Below, in pieces: positions 1-7,420 of a DNA stretch of 64,000 nucleotides. The stretch's first letter is position 1, and every line of letters begins with the position of its first letter. The notes under the pieces were generated by a model. It was not told the DNA's origin and did no database searches. It saw only the letters and a list, made by a program, of their open reading frames with translations. Origin of the DNA: Actinomyces respiraculi (GTDB lineage Bacteria > Actinomycetota > Actinomycetes > Actinomycetales > Actinomycetaceae); the NCBI RefSeq assembly GCF_014595995.2, contig NZ_CP063989.1:558001-622000 (forward strand). Direction: 5' to 3'. The position numbers were made by a program, and so were the translations under genes.

Positions 1-795
1 TCCCACCCCCAGGCGCACTCGCGCCTCAAGCAGGTCTTCTTCACGACGGCGATCCGGCGCGCCGTGCGCGGGGCCGACGCCCTCGTCGTGCCCTCGGCCG
101 CCACCCGTGACGAGACCCTGCGCTTCGTCGGGGTCGGCGCCTCGAAGTTCCACGTCGCCTACCACGGGGTCGACACGCAGGTCTTCCACCCCGTGGACGA
201 CGCCGAACGCGAGCGTGTCGCCGCCGGCCTGGGGCTGGAGGGACGGCGCTACATCGGCTTCCTCGGCACCCTCGAGCCGCGCAAGAACGTCCCCAACCTC
301 ATCGAGGGATGGGTGCGGGCCTTCCACGACGCCGACGAGCCGCCCGCCCTCGTCCTTGCCGGGGGCAAGGGCTGGGACGAGGGGATCGAGCCGGCGCTCG
401 ACGCGGTCCCCTCCCACATGACGGTGCTGCGGCCGGGCTACCTTCCCCTGGAGGACCTGGCGGGCTTCCTCTCCGGCTGCGAGGTTCTTGCCTACCCCTC
501 GATCGCCGAGGGCTTCGGGCTGCCGGTGCTCGAGGCGATGGCCTGCGGTGCTGCGGTACTCACCACGCGTGAGACGAGCCTGCCGGAGGTCGGCGGTGAC
601 GCCGTCGCCTACTGCGGCCTGGACGCTGAGGCGATCGCCCGTGCCCTCGTGGAGCTCGACGCCGACCCGGCCCGCCGGGCGGCGCTGGGCCGGGCCGCCC
701 AGGCACGCGCGGCCGAGGAGCAGTTCACGTGGCGGGCCTCGGCCCGCGTCCATGTCGAGGCCTATGAGGCGGCCCTGGCCCTGCACCGCCGCTGA
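1..795 (+). CDS. Glycosyltransferase family 4 (GT-B), 5' end cut by window
   Basis: The reading frame is open from base 1, so the N-terminal donor/acceptor half begins outside the window. What remains is a GT-B C-terminal half: a GFLGTLEPRKNVPNLIEG segment, typical of the start of the Rossmann domain, then EGFGLPVLEAMACG with the two glutamates seven residues apart that bind the nucleotide-sugar in GT4 enzymes. It should move a sugar from an NDP-sugar onto a lipid- or polymer-linked acceptor at the cytoplasmic membrane face. The following genes encode dTDP-rhamnose synthesis and polymer-related membrane proteins, so a role in cell-wall polysaccharide assembly is inferred. Sugar specificity cannot be read. 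The family call is strong. Confidence 0.88.
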   Translation, partial: SHPQAHSRLKQVFFTTAIRRAVRGADALVVPSAATRDETLRFVGVGASKFHVAYHGVDTQVFHPVDDAERERVAAGLGLEGRRYIGFLGTLEPRKNVPNLIEGWVRAFHDADEPPALVLAGGKGWDEGIEPALDAVPSHMTVLRPGYLPLEDLAGFLSGCEVLAYPSIAEGFGLPVLEAMACGAAVLTTRETSLPEVGGDAVAYCGLDAEAIARALVELDADPARRAALGRAAQARAAEEQFTWRASARVHVEAYEAALALHRR

Positions 796-797
796 GA

Positions 798-817
798 GCC
801 GTGAGCAGTTCCACGGC
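798..817 (+). terminator. Possible hairpin terminator after glycosyltransferase
   Basis: A six-base inverted repeat (GCCGTG at 798-803, CACGGC at 812-817) with an eight-base loop begins three bases after the stop codon. There is no T-run, as is common in high-GC actinobacteria, so the call rests only on position and stem. Confidence 0.3.
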
Positions 818-837
818 GCAGGCAGGCACCCGCTCTG

Positions 838-843
838 TATGAT
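838..843 (+). promoter_or_regulatory. Possible -10 box for the choline-binding Rpf-like gene
   Basis: TATGAT matches a -10 hexamer about 80 bases before the start at 923. No convincing -35 box is seen 16-18 bases upstream. The implied leader of roughly 70-75 bases has no recognisable c-di-AMP riboswitch core, although such riboswitches precede some other rpf genes. Confidence 0.3.
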
Positions 844-922
844 CCCGTGGAGAGACCGTGGTGCGGTTGTGCTGACTGAGGTCGGCTGCTCGTGCCGTCA
901 ACCGTCCCAGAAAGGCCCTTTC

Positions 923-1879
923 ATGAGCCGTCTTCGTCGTCTTGGCGCTGCTGTCGCGTGCGCACTTCTCCTGACGCTGCCCGTCACCCAGGTGGCCGCG
1001 CAGCCCCTGTCGGCCACCGCGTCGGCCACCGCCTCCGCATCCCCCTCGGCCTCCGAGACGCCCGCTCCCGAGGCCGCTGACGCCTCCGTTCCCGTTGACG
1101 GGTGGCAGGAGGCGGACGGCCGATGGTTCTACCACGTCGAAGGCCGGGCCGTCTCGAGCCAGTGGGTGCAGGACGGTGACTTCTGGTACTACCTGCACGA
1201 CGGCGGTCAGATGGCCACCGGCTGGGTCAAGATCGGGGACTTCTGGTACTACCTGTACGACAACGGTCAGATGGCCACCGGCTGGGCGAAGATCGGTGAC
1301 TTCTGGTACTACCTGTACGACAACGGTCAGATGGCCACCGGCTGGGCGAAGATCGGTGACTTCTGGTACTACCTGCACGACAACGGCCAGATGGCCTGGA
1401 GGTGGATGGCGCAGGGCGGCACCTGGTACTACCTGCACGGTAACGGTCAGATGGCCACCGGCTGGGTCAAGGACGGCGACTTCTGGTACTACCTGTACGA
1501 CGGCGGCCACATGGCCACCGGCTGGCTGTCGCAGGGCGGCACCTGGTACTACCTGTACGGTAACGGCCAGATGGCCAGCGACCAGTGGGTCGGCTCCTAC
1601 TACCTCCAGTCAGACGGCTCGATGTCCTCGCCCTACGCGGTGACGGGGGTGTGGCTCCAGCTCGCCCAGTGCGAGTCGGGCAACAACCCCACGGCGAACA
1701 CGGGCAACGGCTACTACGGCATGTACCAGTTCTCCCTGTCCACCTGGCGTTCCGTGGGCGGTACCGGCTACCCCCACCAGGCGAGTGCCCAGGAGCAGAC
1801 CATGCGTGCCCAGATCCTTCAGGCCCGCTCTGGTTGGGGCCAGTGGGGAGCCTGCTCGGCGAGGCTCGGGCTGTACTAA
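923..1879 (+). CDS. Secreted Rpf-like transglycosylase with choline-binding-type repeats
   Basis: A 318-residue exported protein. The ATG at 923 is chosen because it follows an AGAAAGG ribosome site and opens a signal peptide (basic MSRLRRLG, hydrophobic core, Ala-x-Ala near residue 25). A Ser/Ala/Thr/Pro linker runs to about residue 58. Residues 60-222 hold eight 20-residue repeats of the type GDFWYYLYDNGQMATGW, very close to pneumococcal choline-binding modules, where the aromatic residues box the choline cation. Residues about 232-318 form a resuscitation-promoting-factor/transglycosylase-like domain: LAQCESGNN with the presumed catalytic glutamate, NTGNGYYGMYQFS, and a tryptophan-rich C-terminus. 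It would bind surface phosphocholine and cleave peptidoglycan. The phosphocholine genes lie at 9.8-14.4 kb. Binding to choline is inferred from repeat similarity. Confidence 0.85.
   Translation: MSRLRRLGAAVACALLLTLPVTQVAAQPLSATASATASASPSASETPAPEAADASVPVDGWQEADGRWFYHVEGRAVSSQWVQDGDFWYYLHDGGQMATGWVKIGDFWYYLYDNGQMATGWAKIGDFWYYLYDNGQMATGWAKIGDFWYYLHDNGQMAWRWMAQGGTWYYLHGNGQMATGWVKDGDFWYYLYDGGHMATGWLSQGGTWYYLYGNGQMASDQWVGSYYLQSDGSMSSPYAVTGVWLQLAQCESGNNPTANTGNGYYGMYQFSLSTWRSVGGTGYPHQASAQEQTMRAQILQARSGWGQWGACSARLGLY
1101..1588 (+). repeat. In-frame 60-bp tandem repeats encoding cell-wall-binding modules
   Basis: About eight 60-bp units inside the Rpf-like gene. The central copies (about 1220-1400) are almost identical at DNA level, which suggests recent duplication or ongoing copy-number change by recombination or slippage. 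Confidence 0.8.
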
Positions 1880-1885
1880 CCAGCG

Positions 1886-3181
1886 ATGGACGCTGAGGAC
1901 CAGAGCGGCCACGGTGCCGCCATGAGGACCTCCAGACGTCATCGCCTGCGCCCCCTCCCGATCCTGGCTGCCCTTCTCGCGCTGCTCGTCGGCGTCGGAT
2001 GGGCGCTGTCCTCCCCCCTGTCCCCGTCCCCCGACGACACTCTCCCGCTGGGGTACCACTGGGTCCGCCCCCTGCTCATCGGCCCCGACGCCGAGCTCGC
2101 GGCCGTGCTCATACGGATCCTCAATACCCTGCTGGGCGTCGTCCTCATCGCGTCCCTTCACACGCTGGCGCCACGGGATGAGCAGCGGGCGGTGCTGCTC
2201 GTGCCGCTGATCGCGTGGACCCCGATGGGGCTGTACCTCATCGCTTCGGACAACCCGACCTCCTGGGCGGTCGTCGGCCTCTACGCGTACAACGCCGGGA
2301 TGTACCTGGCCACCCGTGCGCAAGGACGCAGGCGCGTCGGATTGCTCGTCACCGGTGCGCTCGGCGCGCTCATGTGCATGGCCGCGCGCGACGACGTCGC
2401 CCTCTTCCTCCTCCTCGTCGGCATCGCACTGTTGCTCGCCGTGCGATGGACGCGAGGGGTGTGGCCCGAGCTCCTCATCACGGTGGCCTTCGGGGTCCTC
2501 GGGCTGCTGGAGATGCTCTCCTTTGGGGGCACGGAGACGATGCCCGGGGCAGCCCCCGACGGCACCGAGGGGGGCGTCCTCCATCGCCTCCTTATCGGCA
2601 TCATGACCATCCCGAAGTACATCGGCGGCTTCTGGGGGGTGCACTGGGGCCCTGGGAGGGGCGACGTCTCGCTGGACCCGCGCAGCCCCTACGTGCTCGT
2701 CATGCTCGCGGTTGGCGCTCTCATCCTCCTGGCCCTGCGCTCGGGCACGTGGCGCACGTGGCTGTCGACCTTGGTCCTCATCGGCACCGGAGCCCTCCTC
2801 CCCGTCGTCCTCTACGCAGGCGGGGTGTTCGAGCCGCTCGAGGCCTTCGAAGCGCGATACGTCCTGCCCCTGCTCGCTCCCGCGCTGCTCATGCTCCTGA
2901 TCGTCGACAAGGACGAGCCGGTGAGTCTCAGCCGCCCCCAGGCGATCTGGACCGGAGCCTGCGTCATCACCGCTCACGTCATCGCCCAGCAGGTGGTGCT
3001 CATGCACTACGTCAAGGGCGACCCGCAGTGGTCGGGGGACCTGCCCATCAGCCCGATGATGCTGCTGTTCATCACCTCGTGCGCCTTCGCCGTGCTGACT
3101 GCAGTCGTGCTCGTGAACGTCACGAGGCCCGCGCGTGACGGCAGGACGGCACGTGAGGGCATGGTCTCCGTCCTCACCTGA
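1886..3181 (+). CDS. DUF2142-type polytopic membrane protein, shortened paralogue
   Basis: A membrane protein of 431 residues (419 if the ATG at 1922 is used; neither start has a good ribosome site). It has roughly ten hydrophobic segments. It is clearly homologous along its length to the protein at 4688-6262: both share GVGWALSSPL/GIGWSVSSPL near the N-terminus, a LLIG segment, a GTE/GPEGGFLHRL-like loop, PKYIGGFWG, and EAFEARYVLPLLAP near the C-terminus. Right after SPDD it lacks the roughly 90-residue Cys-containing loop of its paralogue, so the first outward loop is almost gone. The DUF2142 family sits in surface-polysaccharide loci and resembles GT-C-type membrane enzymes; the reaction is unknown. 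It lies between the Rpf-like gene and rmlCD on the same strand. Confidence 0.7.
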   Translation: MDAEDQSGHGAAMRTSRRHRLRPLPILAALLALLVGVGWALSSPLSPSPDDTLPLGYHWVRPLLIGPDAELAAVLIRILNTLLGVVLIASLHTLAPRDEQRAVLLVPLIAWTPMGLYLIASDNPTSWAVVGLYAYNAGMYLATRAQGRRRVGLLVTGALGALMCMAARDDVALFLLLVGIALLLAVRWTRGVWPELLITVAFGVLGLLEMLSFGGTETMPGAAPDGTEGGVLHRLLIGIMTIPKYIGGFWGVHWGPGRGDVSLDPRSPYVLVMLAVGALILLALRSGTWRTWLSTLVLIGTGALLPVVLYAGGVFEPLEAFEARYVLPLLAPALLMLLIVDKDEPVSLSRPQAIWTGACVITAHVIAQQVVLMHYVKGDPQWSGDLPISPMMLLFITSCAFAVLTAVVLVNVTRPARDGRTAREGMVSVLT

Positions 3182-3257
3182 GTCACCGGAGCGGGCTAAA
3201 CTGCACAGTGCCGCAGCGCCCGCTCGCGGACACACAGAGCCTGAGGACGAGTACCAG

Positions 3258-4691
3258 ATGACCGAGTCCCCGAAGCCGCTAGGCGTGACGACGACCCCCA
3301 TCCCCGGGTTCCTGCGCCTCGACCTCACCGTTCACGGCGACAACCGGGGCTGGTTCAAGGAGAACTGGCAGCGCGAGAAGATGGTCGCCCTCGGTCTTCC
3401 GGACTTCGCGCCCGTGCAGAACAACATCTCCTTCAACGATGAGGTCGGTGTCACCCGCGGCATCCACGCCGAGCCCTGGGACAAGTTCGTCTCCGTCGCC
3501 ACCGGCAAGGTCTTCGGCGCCTGGGTGGACCTGCGTGAGGGCCCCTCCTTCGGGACCGTCTACACCACGGTCATCGACCCCTCCGTCGCCGTCTTCGTCC
3601 CCAAGGGCGTGGGCAACGCCTACCAGACCCTCGAGCCGGGCACCGCCTACACCTACCTCGTCAACGACCACTGGTCGCCGGACGCCCGCTACACCTTCCT
3701 CAACCTCGCCGACGAGACCGCTGCCGTGCCCTGGCCGATTCCGCTGGAGAGGGCGATCCTGTCCGACAAGGACCGCTCCCACCCCCGGGTGGCCGAGGTC
3801 ACTCCCTTCCCGGCTGCGGCGCACACCGGGCGGCGTGTACTCGTCACGGGCGCCAACGGACAGCTCGGGCGCGAGCTCATGAGGCAGCTGCCCGAGGCCG
3901 GGTTCACCGTCACCGGCGTCGACCTGCCCGATGTTGACATCGCCGACGCCACTCAGATGGCGGCCATCGACTGGTCGCGCTACGACGTCGTCGTCAACGC
4001 GGCCGCCTGGACCGCCGTCGACGCCTCCGAGACCGGCGAGGGACGCCCGGCCACCTGGCGCGCCAACGCCACCGGCCCCTCCGTCCTGGCCCGCATCGCC
4101 TCCGAGCACGGCCTGACACTCGTGCACATCTCGAGCGAGTACGTCTTCGACGGCACCATCGAGCCCCACACGGAGGACGAGCCCCCCAGCCCCCTGGGTG
4201 TCTACGGCCAGTCCAAGGCGGGGGGCGACGCCGCTGTCACCGCGGTGCCCAGGCACTACCTCGTGCGCACGAGCTGGGTGGTGGGCGACGGCAGGAACTT
4301 CGCCAAGACAATGGTGGGACTCGCCGCCAGGGGAGTGCGCCCGAGCGTCGTCGCCGACCAGACCGGTCGCCTCACCTTCACCACGGACCTGGTGGCGGGC
4401 ATCATCCACCTGCTCACCAGCGGCGCCGACTACGGCACGTACAACATCTCCGGTGAGGGCCCGCTCGTCTCCTGGTACGACGTCGCCACGCGCGTGTATG
4501 AGCTCGTCGGCCACAGCGCCGACGAGGTCACCGCCGTCACCACTTCCGAGTACTATGCCGGGCAGGCGGGCATCGCCCCGCGCCCCCTGAAGTCCGCGCT
4601 GGACCTGAGCCGGATCGCGGCGACCGGCTTCACCCCCGCCAACTCCATGGAGCGCCTGGATGCCTACGTGCGCTCCCTGACACAAGGATGA
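3258..4691 (+). CDS. rmlCD: Fused dTDP-4-dehydrorhamnose 3,5-epimerase / dTDP-4-dehydrorhamnose reductase
   Basis: One 477-residue protein joins the last two steps of dTDP-L-rhamnose synthesis. Residues 1 to about 190 are the RmlC cupin: FKENWQREKMVALGLPDF, NISFNDEVGVTRGIHAEPWDK with the catalytic histidine of the family's RGxH motif, and a VPKGVGNAYQ stretch. Residues about 193-477 are RmlD: the NAD(P)-binding VTGANGQLGREL, VVNAAAWTAVD, and the SSEYVFDG and YGQSKAGGD segments carrying the Tyr-x3-Lys pair. The ATG at 3258 follows a GAGGACGAG ribosome site and starts just before the RmlC domain. RmlA is encoded at 16.0-16.9 kb; RmlB is not in the window. The product supplies dTDP-rhamnose to the glycosyltransferases around it. 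Such fusions are known in other bacteria. Confidence 0.92.
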   Translation: MTESPKPLGVTTTPIPGFLRLDLTVHGDNRGWFKENWQREKMVALGLPDFAPVQNNISFNDEVGVTRGIHAEPWDKFVSVATGKVFGAWVDLREGPSFGTVYTTVIDPSVAVFVPKGVGNAYQTLEPGTAYTYLVNDHWSPDARYTFLNLADETAAVPWPIPLERAILSDKDRSHPRVAEVTPFPAAAHTGRRVLVTGANGQLGRELMRQLPEAGFTVTGVDLPDVDIADATQMAAIDWSRYDVVVNAAAWTAVDASETGEGRPATWRANATGPSVLARIASEHGLTLVHISSEYVFDGTIEPHTEDEPPSPLGVYGQSKAGGDAAVTAVPRHYLVRTSWVVGDGRNFAKTMVGLAARGVRPSVVADQTGRLTFTTDLVAGIIHLLTSGADYGTYNISGEGPLVSWYDVATRVYELVGHSADEVTAVTTSEYYAGQAGIAPRPLKSALDLSRIAATGFTPANSMERLDAYVRSLTQG

Positions 4692-6262
4692 GTGCAGGCT
4701 CCCCGGCTGGGGAACACGGTCCCACAAGTCGAAACGAGGAGCACGTGGAGCATGATGAGACTGGGCGCCGCAGTGTGTTAAGCGCCCGGAGGATGAGGAT
4801 CCCGACTCGGGGCTGGGTCGGCGGTCTTCTCGTCGTTCTGGCGCTGGTCGTCGGCATCGGATGGAGCGTCTCGTCGCCATTGGCCTCCTCTCCCGACGAC
4901 GACTACCACCTGGGGAGCATCTGGTGCCCGCGGCCCGTGGGACAGTCGTGCGAGACCTCGGTCGTCGACGGCGCCCCGGTGGTCAAGGTGCCCCGGGCCG
5001 TCGCCGACAGCTCGATGCGGTGCTTCGCCTTTAAGACGAACTCGGCCGGCTGCGCCATGGGCTACCGCGATGACGACCTCGTGTGGTCCACCCGCTACGA
5101 CGACGGCAACTACCCCACCGGCTTCTACCGCGTGCACCACCTGCTCATCGGTCAGGACGTCCAGACCTCCGCCCTGCTCATGCGCGGGCTCAACGTCGCC
5201 CTGTGCGTCGGCCTCGTCACCGCCCTGCTCCTCCTGGCGCGCCCCGTGCAGCGCCACCGCCTGGGCCTGGCGCTGCTGATCACCTGGAGCCCCATCGGGG
5301 TTTACTTCATCTCGTCCAACAACCCCTCCTCATGGGCCATCACCGGGGTCCTCGTTTACGCGACGGGCATGTACCTGGCGACGACATCCGAGGGGCGCCG
5401 GCGCGCCGGACTCATCGCCTGCGCCGTCGCTGGCGCTCTCATGTCCCTTGCCAGCCGCTACGACGCCTCCTTCTACCTCTTCGTCGTCGGGGTGGCGTTG
5501 CTTGTCGCGGTGAGATGGCGACGCGCCCTGTGGCCCGAGATGGTCCTCACCGCCGTCCTCGGCTTCCTCGGCGTGCGGGCCATGGTCGTCTCCGGTCACA
5601 CTGACGCCATTCCTGGGGTCGGCTCCACCGGGCCCGAGGGCGGCTTCCTGCACCGCCTCATCGTCGGTATCGAGACGGCGCCGAAGTACGTCGGCGGGTT
5701 CTGGGGCCTGGGTTGGGCACCCGGCTGGGGCGATGTGCCGCTGTGGGCGCGCGCCCCCTACATCCTCGCCATCCTCGCCGCGGGCGGCGTCATCCTGTTG
5801 GCCGTGACCTCGGGCTCGTGGCGCAAGTGGCTGGGTGTGGGCGTCATGCTCGGCGCGATCGTCGGCCTGCCGGCCGTCTTCTACGCCGCCGGCGTCTTCC
5901 GCGAGCTCGAGGCCTATCAGGCGCGTTACGTGCTGCCGCTGTTCGCCCCCCTCCTCTTCCTCCTGCTGACGGTTGACGAGGATGAGCCGCTGCGCCTCAC
6001 GCGCGCGCAGACGACCTGGCTGGGTCTGAGCGTCGTCGGGTGTCACGTGCTCTCCCACCACACGGTTCTCATGCGTTTTGTCGTCGGCGTGACGCCCGAC
6101 TGGGTCCTCAACCTCGACGCCGCACCGCAGTGGTGGTGGGACGTGCCGGTGACCCCCATGACCGTATGGGCCGTCACCTCCTGCGCCTTCCTCGCCCTCA
6201 CCGTCGCGGTGCTGCGCTCGGTCGAGGACCGCTGCGCCTGCCGCCGTGAGGAGGACGTATGA
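4688..6262 (+). CDS. DUF2142-type polytopic membrane protein, full-length paralogue
   Basis: A 524-residue membrane protein, translationally coupled to rmlCD: its ATG overlaps the preceding stop as ATGA. After a first membrane segment (GGLLVVLALVVGIGW) come SSPLASSPDDDYHLGSIW and a roughly 90-residue outward loop with four cysteines (IWCPRP, QSCETS, MRCFAF, AGCAMG), probably two disulfides outside the membrane. About nine to ten further hydrophobic segments follow. The acidic SPDD near the first loop recalls the catalytic-loop position of GT-C enzymes, so a lipid-linked sugar transferase is possible but unproven. The next gene, a polyprenyl-phosphate-type GT2, overlaps by four bases, so the two may act in sequence. 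Internal start at 4793 is possible. Confidence 0.75.
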   Translation: MSAGSPAGEHGPTSRNEEHVEHDETGRRSVLSARRMRIPTRGWVGGLLVVLALVVGIGWSVSSPLASSPDDDYHLGSIWCPRPVGQSCETSVVDGAPVVKVPRAVADSSMRCFAFKTNSAGCAMGYRDDDLVWSTRYDDGNYPTGFYRVHHLLIGQDVQTSALLMRGLNVALCVGLVTALLLLARPVQRHRLGLALLITWSPIGVYFISSNNPSSWAITGVLVYATGMYLATTSEGRRRAGLIACAVAGALMSLASRYDASFYLFVVGVALLVAVRWRRALWPEMVLTAVLGFLGVRAMVVSGHTDAIPGVGSTGPEGGFLHRLIVGIETAPKYVGGFWGLGWAPGWGDVPLWARAPYILAILAAGGVILLAVTSGSWRKWLGVGVMLGAIVGLPAVFYAAGVFRELEAYQARYVLPLFAPLLFLLLTVDEDEPLRLTRAQTTWLGLSVVGCHVLSHHTVLMRFVVGVTPDWVLNLDAAPQWWWDVPVTPMTVWAVTSCAFLALTVAVLRSVEDRCACRREEDV

Positions 6263-6999
6263 CCCCCTCTCTGCTCGTCCTCATCCCCGCCTGGAACGAG
6301 GAGCAGGTCATCTCCGGCGTGCTGGCGGAGATCATGAGCGTCGTCGGGCAGGGGGTCGACGTCGTCGTCATCTCAGACGGGTCCACCGACGCCACTGCCC
6401 GCATTGCCCGCGACGCCGGTGCCACCGTCCTCGATCTGCCCGTCAACCTCGGCGTCGGTGGTGCCATGCGGGCCGGCTACCTCTACGCGCTGCGCCACGA
6501 CTACGACTACGCCGTCCAGGTCGACGCCGACGGGCAGCACGATCCTGCCGAGATCGCCTCGCTGCTCGCCGCCGCCCGCCAGCAGGACGCCGACGTCGTC
6601 ATCGGGGCGCGCTTCGCCGGCAAGGGTGACTACGAGGTGCACGGGCCGCGTCGCTGGGCGATGGCCGTTCTGTCCGTTGTCCTGTCGCGCGTGTGCCGCA
6701 CCCGCCTGAGCGACACGACCTCGGGCTTCAAGCTCACGAGTCGGCGCGCCATCGCGCTCTTCGCACGTGAGTTCCCCGCCGAGTACCTCGGCGACACGGT
6801 CGAGGCCCTCGTCATCGCTGCCCGCGGCGGGCTGAAGGTCGTCCAGGTGCCCGTCGAGATGAGGCCCCGTGCCGGTGGCGCCCCCTCCCACAACCCGTTC
6901 AAGGCCGCGAAGTTTCTCCTGCGTGCCTTCATGGCACTGGGCATCGCGCTCACCCGCCCACGCACCGCGCCGGCCTCTTCCAGCGAGGAGATGGCATGA
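6259..6999 (+). CDS. Family 2 glycosyltransferase, polyprenyl-phosphate type
   Basis: A 246-residue soluble GT-A enzyme starting at an ATGA overlap with the upstream membrane protein and preceded by a GAGGAGG ribosome site. The N-terminus LLVLIPAWNEEQVI is the classic GT2 nucleotide-binding strand; VVISDGSTDAT and QVDADGQHDP hold the Asp residues and the D-x-D metal site; the DTTSGFKLTSRRA segment is typical of dolichyl/undecaprenyl-phosphate mannose- or glucose-transferases. There are no C-terminal membrane helices, unlike GtrB; the adjacent small membrane protein DUF2304 could anchor or partner it. Expected product: a polyprenyl-phosphate sugar used by an integral-membrane transferase. Donor sugar unknown. 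Confidence 0.88.
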   Translation: MTPSLLVLIPAWNEEQVISGVLAEIMSVVGQGVDVVVISDGSTDATARIARDAGATVLDLPVNLGVGGAMRAGYLYALRHDYDYAVQVDADGQHDPAEIASLLAAARQQDADVVIGARFAGKGDYEVHGPRRWAMAVLSVVLSRVCRTRLSDTTSGFKLTSRRAIALFAREFPAEYLGDTVEALVIAARGGLKVVQVPVEMRPRAGGAPSHNPFKAAKFLLRAFMALGIALTRPRTAPASSSEEMA

Positions 7000-7391
7000 A
7001 CTCGACCTACGTTCTTGGTCTGCTCTTCGGCCTCATCGTCCTGGTCTCGGTGTTTCTCAAGATGCGCAACTCCGGGATGAAGGAGGAGTATGCGACCTGG
7101 TGGATCGTCATCGCGATCGGCAGCGTCGTCTTCTCCGTCATCCCGGGGGCTCTCAAGGCCGTCTCGACGGTGTTGGGGGTTCAGGTGCCCCTCAACCTCG
7201 GCTTCTTCGTCGGCGCTATCATCCTGCTGCTGCTCTCGCTGCGCTTCAGCGTCGACCTGTCACGGTCCTCGGAGGACCGGCGGCGGCTCGCGGAGGAGAT
7301 CGCGCTCCTGCGCGCCGAGGTGGATGCGCTTCGCTCCGAGATGCAGGTGCTGGGGGCACAGCAGCAGCGTGAGGACCCGCCCTCCGAGTGA
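6996..7391 (+). CDS. DUF2304 small membrane protein
   Basis: A 131-residue protein with three hydrophobic segments (about residues 3-20, 32-52 and 66-84) and a charged C-terminal helix (SSEDRRRLAEEIALLRAEVDALRSE) that looks like a coiled coil. DUF2304 proteins commonly lie beside polyprenyl-phosphate GT2 genes, exactly as here, with an ATGA overlap. Inferred role: membrane partner of that transferase. It is the last gene of the plus-strand run; the next genes converge on it. Confidence 0.85.
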   Translation: MNSTYVLGLLFGLIVLVSVFLKMRNSGMKEEYATWWIVIAIGSVVFSVIPGALKAVSTVLGVQVPLNLGFFVGAIILLLLSLRFSVDLSRSSEDRRRLAEEIALLRAEVDALRSEMQVLGAQQQREDPPSE

Positions 7392-7394
7392 GGC

Positions 7395-7417
7395 GAGCCC
7401 ACGCTTGTGTAGGGCTC
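7395..7417. terminator. Possible bidirectional terminator between convergent genes
   Basis: A GAGCCC (7395-7400) and GGGCTC (7412-7417) inverted repeat fills the 29-base gap between two convergent stop codons. No T-run is present; position is the main support. Confidence 0.4.
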
Positions 7418-7420
7418 ATG

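Noticed and set aside
830..922. c-di-AMP riboswitch before the Rpf-like gene
   Set aside because: Considered because such riboswitches precede rpf genes in other actinobacteria, but the conserved core sequences are absent and the leader is too short.
725..1510. Minus-strand frame with a regular VVQVVPEV repeat
   Set aside because: The periodicity is simply the reverse reading of the choline-binding repeats.
1610..3328. A 572-codon open frame on the minus strand
   Set aside because: Antisense of the first DUF2142 gene and part of the Rpf-like gene; low-complexity Arg/Gly/Glu/Asp composition and no domain.
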